From contig JAFUVQ010000049.1 of the NCBI GenBank assembly GCA_017477505.1, positions 1-55,258 on the forward strand: DNA of 55,258 nt. Reading direction: 5' to 3'. The DNA is from Eubacterium sp. (lineage in GTDB: Bacteria; Bacillota; Clostridia; Lachnospirales; Lachnospiraceae). Every line of letters begins with the position of its first letter. The first letter of the stretch is position 1. Both the position numbers and the translations under genes were made by a program. A model generated the notes under the pieces. That model searched no databases, had not been told where the DNA came from, and saw only the letters and a list, made by a program, of their open reading frames with translations. Shown one piece after another: positions 45,476 through 52,975 of this stretch.

Positions 45476-47752
45476 TCATTTCTCGTCTACTATGCATTCC
45501 TTCAGTACGTCCTTCACTCTCTTTACCGGAATGATGGTAAGTGCATCCTTAACCTCCTCCGGAACATCCTCAAGGTCCTCGACGTTCTTGTCAGGTATAT
45601 AGACCTTCTTGACACCGGCCCTTAAGGCTGCCATGAGTTTCTCGGTAAGACCGCCTATAGGCATTACATTTCCACGAAGCGAAACCTCGCCTGTCATGGC
45701 AATATGAGGATCCACCTTTACACCTGTAAAGAGTGAAGCAAGTGCAGTTGTAATAGTAATTCCGGCAGAAGGTCCGTCCTTAGGAACCGCTCCCTCAGGA
45801 ACATGTATATGAAGATCGTATTCGGAAAGCTTCTCAGTTTCCTTAGGGTATATTCCCTTGATGAGACTGATGGCTATCTCAACGGATTCCTTCATAACAT
45901 CACCCAGCTGTCCGGTAATTATAATCTTGCCCGAACCATGCCTTATGGCAGTTTCTATGAACAGTATCTCACCGCCTGCCGCAGTCCATGCAAGACCGGT
46001 AACAATACCAACCGTTCCGGCACCTTCTATTATATCATGATGAAGGACTCTCCGTCCAAGATATTCGCGAAGATTTTTAGGTGTTACGCTGATTTTTTTA
46101 TCAACTCCTTTAACCAGCTTTACCGCTGCTGACCTGCACAGATTATCAATCTGTTTCTTAAGGCCGCGGACACCTGCTTCTGCAGTATATTCCTCAATGA
46201 TCTTCTTTACGGCAGCATCGGTTATGTTAAGATTCTTCTTCATAAGCCCCATCTGTTTATAGGCTTTTGGTATAAGATGCTTCTTGGCTATACTGAATTT
46301 CTCCGAGGCAGTATAACCGTTAAATTCTATAACCTCCATCCTGTTAAGAAGCGGCTCCGGAATTGTATCTACTGTATTTGCCGTGCAGACAAAAAGTACA
46401 TTTGAAAGATCATAAGGAACATTCATATAATGATCGGTAAATGAGAAGTTCTGCTCCGGATCAAGCACCTCCAGAAGGGCTGATGATGGGTCTCCGCTGA
46501 AGTCACGGACCAGCTTATCAACTTCGTCCAGTACCATAACAGGATTGTTGCTTCCGCTTCGCTTCATTCCCTCCATGATACGCCCCGGCATAGCTCCTAT
46601 ATATGTTCTTCTGTGACCTCTGATCTCAGCCTCATCCCTTATACCGCCGAGACTGATCCTCACATATTCTCTTCCCAAAGCTCTGGCTATACTCTGTCCG
46701 ATACTCGTCTTACCTGTTCCCGGAGGGCCCACAAAAAGCAGTATGGAACCGGACTGTTTTCTGTTCAGAGCCATTACTGCCATCTGCTGAACTATACGTT
46801 CCTTAACCTTCTTAAGACCGAAATGATCCTCGTCAAGTATCTCCTCAACCTTTCCGAGGTCTATCTCCTCAGGTTCCGCCTCATGCCATTCGAGACTTGT
46901 AACGAAGTCCAGATAGTCATAGAGCATGCCATATTCATGACCGTCCTGACCTTCCTGCTTCATACGGTTGAGAATCTTATCCGCCTCTTTTCTGGCAGTA
47001 TCATTCATGCCGGATTCATCTATCTTCTTTCTGAATAGGGCCACGTCGGAGATGCTCTCCGGATGCATCGCATCGAGCTCCTGCTGAAGTATGCTTATCT
47101 GCTTCTTTAAAGCGGATTCTCTGTAGAGTTTCTCATGTTCTTCCATCTGGGCATCCTCAGCCTCAGAATGAACACGGGACATTTCCACAAATTCAAATAC
47201 CGAATCCTCGATCAGCTTGTATCTCTGGTCAACCGAATCGGCTTCTATAATGGCATACTTCTCCTCCCAGGTCATATTGAAATAACCCAGCATTGCCGAG
47301 CAGAGTTCATTCATATTCTTCCATTGAAGTATAAGACCTCTGGCGAAAAGTCCCCATTGGAAATCCTGTACAAAATTCAGAAGAGCATTCTTGACCTTCT
47401 CAAATCTTTCATCCCTCTCCTTCGGGGAAATATCCTCAATATCAGGTCTTACCGTGAGATCTGCTGTTATCTCATCGTCATCGATGATAATATTGCTGAT
47501 ATTAAGCCTGTCGATAGTCCTTATCCTTATGCCGCCCTCGCTGTCAATACTCTCGATCCTTGCGGATACAACTATAGGATATATATCATCCGGACTTTCT
47601 ATATAACCGGGTTTATCCTCTTTGAAAAAGGCAAAATGAATCTCGTCGCCAACGCTTAATTCGTCAATATCCCAGCTATCTATTATTTCCTTCCTGAAAA
47701 TAAATGAAACATCAGGAAGAAGCACCGTATCATATAATGGAATCAGTATCAT
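45476..47752 (-). CDS. lon: ATP-dependent protease Lon
   Basis: A 758-residue AAA+ serine protease for misfolded and regulatory proteins. The N-terminal LON substrate domain starts MILIPLYDTVLLPDVSFIFR; a coiled coil lies at ~230-260. The AAA+ module has Walker A FVGPPGTGKTSIGQSIARAL and MVLDEVDKL, and the C-terminal protease has VPEGAVPKDGPSAGITITTA with the catalytic Ser. Length is near normal though the N-domain is divergent. AAAGGAG precedes the ATG. A CIRCE operator lies over the transcription start, so HrcA control is likely. Confidence 0.96.
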   Translation of the reverse strand: MILIPLYDTVLLPDVSFIFRKEIIDSWDIDELSVGDEIHFAFFKEDKPGYIESPDDIYPIVVSARIESIDSEGGIRIRTIDRLNISNIIIDDDEITADLTVRPDIEDISPKERDERFEKVKNALLNFVQDFQWGLFARGLILQWKNMNELCSAMLGYFNMTWEEKYAIIEADSVDQRYKLIEDSVFEFVEMSRVHSEAEDAQMEEHEKLYRESALKKQISILQQELDAMHPESISDVALFRKKIDESGMNDTARKEADKILNRMKQEGQDGHEYGMLYDYLDFVTSLEWHEAEPEEIDLGKVEEILDEDHFGLKKVKERIVQQMAVMALNRKQSGSILLFVGPPGTGKTSIGQSIARALGREYVRISLGGIRDEAEIRGHRRTYIGAMPGRIMEGMKRSGSNNPVMVLDEVDKLVRDFSGDPSSALLEVLDPEQNFSFTDHYMNVPYDLSNVLFVCTANTVDTIPEPLLNRMEVIEFNGYTASEKFSIAKKHLIPKAYKQMGLMKKNLNITDAAVKKIIEEYTAEAGVRGLKKQIDNLCRSAAVKLVKGVDKKISVTPKNLREYLGRRVLHHDIIEGAGTVGIVTGLAWTAAGGEILFIETAIRHGSGKIIITGQLGDVMKESVEIAISLIKGIYPKETEKLSEYDLHIHVPEGAVPKDGPSAGITITTALASLFTGVKVDPHIAMTGEVSLRGNVMPIGGLTEKLMAALRAGVKKVYIPDKNVEDLEDVPEEVKDALTIIPVKRVKDVLKECIVDEK

Positions 47753-47773
47753 ATATTGCTCCTTTCAATGTTG

Positions 47774-47800
47774 TTAGCACACTCTCTGGTTGAGTGCTAA
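47774..47800. promoter_or_regulatory. CIRCE operator (HrcA site) upstream of lon
   Basis: TTAGCACAC-N9-GAGTGCTAA matches the CIRCE consensus TTAGCACTC-N9-GAGTGCTAA with one base changed. It lies between the lon promoter and its start codon, where HrcA binding would block initiation. Confidence 0.9.
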
Positions 47801-47811
47801 AACCTCTCAAT

Positions 47812-47839
47812 ATCATACTACATTCTGGGATTTTGTCAA
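47812..47839 (-). promoter_or_regulatory. lon promoter
   Basis: On the minus strand TTGACA (47839-47834) and TATGAT (47817-47812) are 16 bases apart; the CIRCE element begins 11 bases downstream of the -10. Confidence 0.7.
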
Positions 47840-47872
47840 GATATCAGCGATAGTTTTCACTCTATTTCACAC

Positions 47873-47901
47873 TTTACAGTGACAGAATTTTAAGGTATTA
47901 T
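47873..47901 (+). promoter_or_regulatory. promoter of the HD-GYP gene
   Basis: TTTACA (47873) and TATTAT (47896) are 17 bases apart, 50 bases before the ATG. Confidence 0.5.
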
Positions 47902-47951
47902 TATTGTGTATGTTTCGATAGTTTTTCTTTTTTTCACGGAGCAGTTTCAGG

Positions 47952-49268
47952 ATGAAAATCGACCTTATAGAAATCCTTTATGCGGTTTCCTTTGCGCTTG
48001 ACGCTACTGAAATTGAATACTATAAAAAGCGTGCTGAGGCAAATGGTATAGACCTGTCTTCCGTGAGCTACAAGGATCACAAGACTAAGAATATTACCAT
48101 GAATCACAGCAAGCGTATCGCCGCTCTGGCTGTTCTCACGGGCAAAGCCATGGGACTCGACCAGGTAGATCTCTATGATCTTTCCGCTCTCTGCATTCTT
48201 CATGACAACGCACTTACAGAGTTTATCCAGGAAGAGATTGAATTCAGGAAATACAATAACGGCCTGCCATACAATGATTCAGCGGTAATCATGAGAATAT
48301 GCAAGATAGGTGCCAAGAATGTCTCAGTTCTTCCTTTCAGAACCAACAACAGAGACATCATGCTCTATCATCATGAAAAAGCAGACGGCACCGGTCCTTT
48401 CGGAAGAAGAGCCGACCGTACGCCTGTCAAATCACAGCTCATGCATCTTGCCGAATGCATAGACTGCTACTGCGACCTTACGGATTCAACCGAGGAGAAC
48501 TACCGTGAGATATGCTTCTATGTAAGGAGCAATACCCGTACCCTTTTCGGTGAAGAAGTTGCAAATGCATTTTTAAATGTATTTAAAAAGAAAACTCTGG
48601 CTAATTTATCAAATGCCAATATCGATAAATTCCTCAGAAGCCTTACCAGGCATTATGAGGACAGCTACAACCAGAAAGAGATAAAAACTCTGGGCGAGCT
48701 TTTCGCAAGGATAGTCGACTACAAGTCACATTATACCTGCATACATTGCGTCGGTGTTGCGGATCGATGCGCAAAAATGGCTGAATTCTATAATTTCCCT
48801 GAAGAAAAAGCTGCCAAGTTTTACTTAGCAGGTGCGCTTCATGATATAGGCAAGCTCTCAGTCAGCATGGATATACTTCAGAAACCTACGAATCTGAATG
48901 ATGATGAATATGAACTCATGAAGATGCATGCCTTATATACTTATGATGTACTGTCCAAACTTAAGGGCATGAAGGATATATGCAACTGGGCATCACATCA
49001 TCATGAGAAGCTGAATGGAAATGGATATCCTTTCAAACTCAGCGGTAAGCAGCTCTCCCATGAGGAACGTCTCGTTGCCTGTTGCGATATCTATCAGGCA
49101 CTCACCGAGAAGCGCCCGTATAAGGACGGTTTCACTCATGAAGAAACCATAAGAATAATGCGGGAAATGGCTGAAAAGGGAGAGATTGATTATGATATCG
49201 TAACTGACATGCATCATGTATTCCAGCATGAGATACCTCAGATTGAGGCAGAGTTAAATCAAAAATAA
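47952..49268 (+). CDS. tandem-HD protein with C-terminal HD-GYP domain
   Basis: A 438-residue cytosolic protein. The second half is a full HD-GYP phosphodiesterase: HCVGVADRCAKMA, GALHDIGKLSVSMDIL (HD), SHHHEKLNGNGYPFKLSGKQ (HH and GYP) and the DIYQALTEKRPYK segment. The first half repeats the fold (ALCILHDNALTEF, YHHEKADGTGPFG) with GTGP in place of GYP, so it may be a regulatory copy. HD-GYP enzymes cleave c-di-GMP or related signals. No sensor or receiver domain is present. It is divergent from lon. Confidence 0.88.
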   Translation: MKIDLIEILYAVSFALDATEIEYYKKRAEANGIDLSSVSYKDHKTKNITMNHSKRIAALAVLTGKAMGLDQVDLYDLSALCILHDNALTEFIQEEIEFRKYNNGLPYNDSAVIMRICKIGAKNVSVLPFRTNNRDIMLYHHEKADGTGPFGRRADRTPVKSQLMHLAECIDCYCDLTDSTEENYREICFYVRSNTRTLFGEEVANAFLNVFKKKTLANLSNANIDKFLRSLTRHYEDSYNQKEIKTLGELFARIVDYKSHYTCIHCVGVADRCAKMAEFYNFPEEKAAKFYLAGALHDIGKLSVSMDILQKPTNLNDDEYELMKMHALYTYDVLSKLKGMKDICNWASHHHEKLNGNGYPFKLSGKQLSHEERLVACCDIYQALTEKRPYKDGFTHEETIRIMREMAEKGEIDYDIVTDMHHVFQHEIPQIEAELNQK

Positions 49269-49304
49269 CGGGGAATCACCCAATGGGTGAATCCCCGTTA
49301 TTTT
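49262..49304. terminator. bidirectional terminator between HD-GYP gene and map
   Basis: Twenty-base arms (AAAATAACGGGGAATCACCC and GGGTGAATCCCCGTTATTTT) pair with one mismatch around AAT, with A/T flanks on both sides. The HD-GYP stop codon lies inside the stem. Confidence 0.9.
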
Positions 49305-49320
49305 GTATTATACTATGAAA

Positions 49321-50196
49321 TCAGTATGAAATAATCTCATGGCCGGTCTCGGTAACAAGCACCTGTATCTCCCACTGAGCGGAATTCTCACCGTCTTCGG
49401 TATATACCGTCCATCCATTTTCCTCATCGATGAATATTTCATGTGTTCCCATATTGATCATAGGTTCTATGGTAAACATCATTCCGGGTACCATAAGCAT
49501 CTCAGTACCACGTTTTGTAACATAGCTTACCCATGGATCCTCATGGAATTCAAGTCCTACTCCGTGACCGCCTATATCTCTTACGACTGAATAGCCGTGC
49601 TTCTTTGCATGATCATTTACAGCCTGTCCCATATCCCCAAGGAAGCCCCATGGCTTTACCTGCTCAAGTCCGAGCATCATGGCTTCTTTAGTCACTTCCA
49701 CAAGCTTTCTGTCCTCATCCGACACATTACCTATACAGAACATACGTGATGAATCCGAAAAGTATCCGTCAAGAATAGTAGAACAGTCAACATTTATAAT
49801 ATCACCATCCTGAATGATTTCATCAGGTGATGGGATTCCGTGGCATACCGCATCATTTATGGATGTACATACACTCTTTGGGAAACCCTCATAATTAAGC
49901 GGCGCTGGAATCGCACCGTATTTCTTACATACTTCATTGATGATATCATTTATATCTTCTGTAGACATTCCGGCACAGATCTTATCTGCTACTATATCAA
50001 GGCACTCAATATTGACCTTTGCGCTTTCCTTAATCTTAAGTATCTGCTCGGGAGTCTTTATAAGCTTCCTGTCAGGAACTGTATGTCCCATATTTCTGAA
50101 ATTCTCAATTTTTCTGTCAAAATCCTCGTGACACTGCTTATACTTTTTCCCGCTTCCGCACCAGCACGGATCATTCCTGCCTATTTTAAAAGCCAT
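49321..50196 (-). CDS. map: type I methionine aminopeptidase with SEC-C zinc motif
   Basis: A 291-residue enzyme removing initiator Met. The first 25 residues are a SEC-C zinc motif (GRNDPCWCGSGKKYKQCH), an extension found in many Firmicutes and thought to aid ribosome contact. The pita-bread catalytic domain has NDAVCHGIPS (His), DGDIINVDCSTILDGYFSDS (metal Asp), IGGHGVGLEFHEDPWV (His), MFTIEPM (Glu) and a C-terminal Glu in AQWEIQV. GAGGAA precedes the ATG. It is a monocistronic gene between terminator and thiG. Confidence 0.96.
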   Translation of the reverse strand: MAFKIGRNDPCWCGSGKKYKQCHEDFDRKIENFRNMGHTVPDRKLIKTPEQILKIKESAKVNIECLDIVADKICAGMSTEDINDIINEVCKKYGAIPAPLNYEGFPKSVCTSINDAVCHGIPSPDEIIQDGDIINVDCSTILDGYFSDSSRMFCIGNVSDEDRKLVEVTKEAMMLGLEQVKPWGFLGDMGQAVNDHAKKHGYSVVRDIGGHGVGLEFHEDPWVSYVTKRGTEMLMVPGMMFTIEPMINMGTHEIFIDEENGWTVYTEDGENSAQWEIQVLVTETGHEIISY

Positions 50197-50290
50197 CTTT
50201 CATTCCTCATCATCTCTAAATATTATTCACTAGCGATTACATATATAACTGACGTTAGATTATTCTAACACCATTCATTCCATACGTCAA

Positions 50291-50342
50291 ATACTATATT
50301 CTTCCCCGCAACAGATATACTATATTCTTCCATGTGACAGAT
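50291..50342. repeat. 26-bp tandem duplication across the thiG 3' end
   Basis: Two adjacent copies of ATACTATATTCTTCC plus 11 bases (ending ACAGAT) cover 50291-50316 and 50317-50342. The second contains the thiG stop and last codons; the first lies just past the gene. Confidence 0.6.
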
Positions 50343-51033
50343 AGGCCAGATGTCCGGCCTCTATAGCTTTCTTGAATGCACTTGCTATGACGGGTATATT
50401 TGTAGCCTTGGCAAGCGCCGTATTGATCATGACTGCATCAGCTCCCATTTCCATAGCCTCGCACGCCTGTGATGGCTTGCCGATACCGGCATCCACTATT
50501 ATCGGAAGGTCTATTTCCTCTATCAGTATCTTTATAAAATCACGGGTTGCCAATCCTTTACTGGAACCGCTTGGTGATGCCAGAGGCATCAGTGCGCTCG
50601 CGCCTGCCTTATAAAGATCCACTGCCGTTGAAAGTTCAGGATACATATACGGCATAACCGTGAAACCTTCCTCAGCAAGTATTCCCGTTGCCTTTATGGT
50701 TTCAGCATTATCAGGAAGGAGATATTTGCTGTCATGCATTATCTCAATCTTGATCATATCGCCAAAGCCCATTTTTCTGGAAAGATGCGCAAGCTTAATC
50801 GCTTCCTCGGCATTACTTGCCCCGAGAGTATTCGGCAGAATCGCCACGCCCTCAGGAATCATGGAAAGGACACTGTCATCCTTCTCCAGTCCGGCCACAA
50901 CGACAGAAACAAGTTCTGCCCCCGCATCGGATACCGCCGCATCTATAAGTTCTTTGGAATATACACTCGACTTGCCTGATCCCAGGATGAACCTCGAATC
51001 AAACTCGTAATTACCCAGCCTAAGTTTATCCAT
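50320..51033 (-). CDS. thiG: thiazole synthase ThiG
   Basis: A 237-residue (beta/alpha)8 enzyme forming the thiazole phosphate of thiamine from DXP, ThiS-thiocarboxylate and an iminoglycine. LRLGNYEFDSRFILGSGKS opens the fold. Lys95 in MIKIEIMHDSKYLLPDN is the expected Schiff-base Lys; EEGFTVMPYMYPE, LMPLASPSGSSKGL, IVDAGIGKPSQACEAMEMGA and VMINTALAKA follow. The protein is slightly short. None of thiS, thiF, thiH or thiC is adjacent, so partners must be elsewhere. AGGGGT precedes the ATG, with an 8-bp repeat array just upstream. Confidence 0.93.
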   Translation of the reverse strand: MDKLRLGNYEFDSRFILGSGKSSVYSKELIDAAVSDAGAELVSVVVAGLEKDDSVLSMIPEGVAILPNTLGASNAEEAIKLAHLSRKMGFGDMIKIEIMHDSKYLLPDNAETIKATGILAEEGFTVMPYMYPELSTAVDLYKAGASALMPLASPSGSSKGLATRDFIKILIEEIDLPIIVDAGIGKPSQACEAMEMGADAVMINTALAKATNIPVIASAFKKAIEAGHLAYLSHGRI

Positions 51034-51053
51034 ATGCTACCCCTGTTTATACA

Positions 51054-51089
51054 TTACTTTCTTACTTTCTTACTTTCTTACTCTCTTAC
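51054..51089. repeat. 8-bp tandem repeats in the thiG leader
   Basis: 4.5 copies of TTACTTTC (GAAAGTAA on the coding strand; the fourth copy has one change) start 21 bases upstream of the thiG start codon. Such short repeats can vary in number by slippage. Confidence 0.7.
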
Positions 51090-51096
51090 CCTATAT

Positions 51097-51279
51097 GTAA
51101 CTGTTTAGTCACGGCAGCCTCAGTCGATGAACCATCCGCCTTCGGCGTATGCCGTCGCTACGCGACTTATGTTCATCGATGACGGCGCCGTGTCCTGTTC
51201 CAGGATAAACATATATCCCCGGCTCTTACAGCTGCAAGCAGCTGACGTGCCGGGTATATATGTTTAACTAAACAGTTAC
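51097..51279 (+). repeat. structured intergenic element, copy E2
   Basis: Bounded by GTAACTGTTTAGT (51097-51109) and its perfect inverse (51267-51279). Inside is a 54-nt three-way junction (51125-51178: helix CGATGAAC/GTTCATCG, hairpins CGCC-TTC-GGCG and GTCGC-TAC-GCGAC, then TTAT), a hairpin TCCTG-TTC-CAGGA, and an 18-bp hairpin with one mismatch (51206-51223/51249-51266). The order and lengths match E1 at 16008-16164 with compensatory base changes. It lies antisense to the flanking genes. It fills most of the 309-base gap before thiG; no coding region is seen. Confidence 0.7.
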
Positions 51280-51290
51280 TAGTATTCAAA

Positions 51291-51325
51291 TAATGCCACC
51301 CAGTATCACATGGGTGACATTATCA
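51291..51325 (-). terminator. terminator after the OFA transporter gene
   Basis: ATAATG-C-CACCCA pairs with TGGGTG-A-CATTAT around an 8-base loop (one internal mismatch), just past the transporter stop on the minus strand. Confidence 0.7.
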
Positions 51326-51342
51326 TACTATTAATTCATTTA

Positions 51343-52776
51343 TTATTTGGCTGCCTTCTTTGCTGCCTTTGCCTCAAGAGCCTTGTCAGTAGGTCTAACA
51401 AGGAAAAGACATGCAAGAAGCGCGATAATGTAAAGAATGATAGTAAATATAAGAACATTCTGGTATCCCACAGGATTAACCTCATACATATCGTGACTTT
51501 CTATGAGCTTATCCACATCAAGACCTGCCGCAAGCGCAGCATCCTTTGTATAAAGAACCTTATTGTATATATACTGAACACCATTTGTCTCAGCTGCCTT
51601 CTTAACTATAAGAGATGCAACCTGATTTCCTGTCAGTCCGGCAAAAGCCCAGGCTGAAAGTGTTATACCGTGTATAGCGCTTATGCTTCCCATACCATAA
51701 TGATCTGAAAGAAGTGTAGGTACATTGGAGAAGCCTCCGCCGTAGCCTGCGTTTACTACATATACAAGTGCAAGAACAAGGATCGCAAGAACCATATTCC
51801 CCGCACCCATTTTAATGCCCTTTGTGAGCATTACAATTGCTGTAAATCCTATAGAAAGGATGAATATAAGCTTATAGATAGTATTTCTATCCTTCATTGT
51901 ATCAGCCCATGATGAGAAGCCGAGACGGCCACCTGCATTGAATATAGCTGAAACTGTTGAAAGGATACCTGCTATTCCTGCAAAACCGAGACACTTGAAT
52001 ATCATCTTTTCCTGAGATATAAGTGCAAGTCCGCAGGTAATATTGATATAGAACATAAGCCAGATACCAATATAGTTTGTTATAGGCTTAGTCTTAAGAG
52101 TAGCGATGATGCTTGGCTTCTCACCCTTGCCCTGTGGCTCATGCCATCCTGCAGGCTTAGCAAGAAGAAGATGACCTACGAACATCATTACAAAATAAAC
52201 TCCTGCAAGGATCATGAACATCTTGTAGATTCCGCCTTCACCGAGGTTAGCGAGCATTGATGTCATAATAGGGCTTGCTATAGCCTTAGCAGCACCAAAA
52301 CCTGCAACTGCAAGACCTGTTGCAAGACCTTTTCTGTCCTGGAACCAGAGCATGAGTGTCTTAACCGGTGAAAGATAACCTGTACCAAGACCAACACCCA
52401 TGATAAGACCATAGCTTAAATATATACCTATAAGAGCTACAGGACTGTGTTGATGATTGCCACCATACCAGATAAATACACCTGTAAGGGCCATACCTGC
52501 TGCAAAGCAGATAGTTGCGATAAGTGATGATTTGTGAATATCCTTCTCAACAATGTTTCCGAGGAAAGCTGCTGACATTCCAAGGAAGAATATAGCGAAG
52601 CTGAATGCCCACTCTGTTGCTCCCTTTGAATAACCGATATAATCAGCGATCTCCTGGCTGAAAAGTGACCAGCAATAAACAGTACCGATACTGCAGTGAA
52701 GCAGTAATGCAGGAATAGCTGCGCGTATCCATTTATTGGATCTCCAGCCGCCCTCTTTTTGTTCCTGTGCTCCCAT
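51343..52776 (-). CDS. OFA-family MFS transporter (oxalate/formate antiporter-like)
   Basis: A 477-residue, 12-TM major-facilitator protein. I start at ATG 52776 (MGAQEQKEGGWRSNKWIRAA) with GGAGG upstream; an extension to 52818 lacks a site. OFA features: LLHCSIGTVYCWSLFSQEIA in TM1, GATEWAFSFAIFFLGMSAAF, YLSYGLIMGVGLGTGYLSPV, TLMLWFQDRKGLATGLAVAG and NAGGRLGFSSWADTMKDRNT. An extra exposed loop (KKAAETNGVQYIYNKVLYTK to YEVNPVGYQN) lies before the last TM. Substrates of the family are monocarboxylates or dicarboxylates; the exact one here is unknown. Confidence 0.9.
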   Translation of the reverse strand: MGAQEQKEGGWRSNKWIRAAIPALLLHCSIGTVYCWSLFSQEIADYIGYSKGATEWAFSFAIFFLGMSAAFLGNIVEKDIHKSSLIATICFAAGMALTGVFIWYGGNHQHSPVALIGIYLSYGLIMGVGLGTGYLSPVKTLMLWFQDRKGLATGLAVAGFGAAKAIASPIMTSMLANLGEGGIYKMFMILAGVYFVMMFVGHLLLAKPAGWHEPQGKGEKPSIIATLKTKPITNYIGIWLMFYINITCGLALISQEKMIFKCLGFAGIAGILSTVSAIFNAGGRLGFSSWADTMKDRNTIYKLIFILSIGFTAIVMLTKGIKMGAGNMVLAILVLALVYVVNAGYGGGFSNVPTLLSDHYGMGSISAIHGITLSAWAFAGLTGNQVASLIVKKAAETNGVQYIYNKVLYTKDAALAAGLDVDKLIESHDMYEVNPVGYQNVLIFTIILYIIALLACLFLVRPTDKALEAKAAKKAAK

Positions 52777-52975
52777 GAGACACCTCCGTATTTTATTATT
52801 ATAAAACATTAAAACCATGGCAAAATGAGCCTTTTCTACCCATTTACGCCATATTCTGCAATATTATATATGAATGCATTCCTTTTTTCAATATGATTTT
52901 TTACAGAACCGTAAGTTTGGTCACTGTGAGTTCACCTTTTTGGCAGCATCCAGCATAATTGCTCTTCCACTAAAC

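Noticed and set aside
51054-51089. CRISPR array
   Set aside because: Units of eight bases follow each other with no spacers and no cas genes.
51097-51279. TPP riboswitch for thiG
   Set aside because: The conserved CTGAGA and TPP-aptamer core motifs are missing, and the structured element E2 is oriented opposite to thiG.
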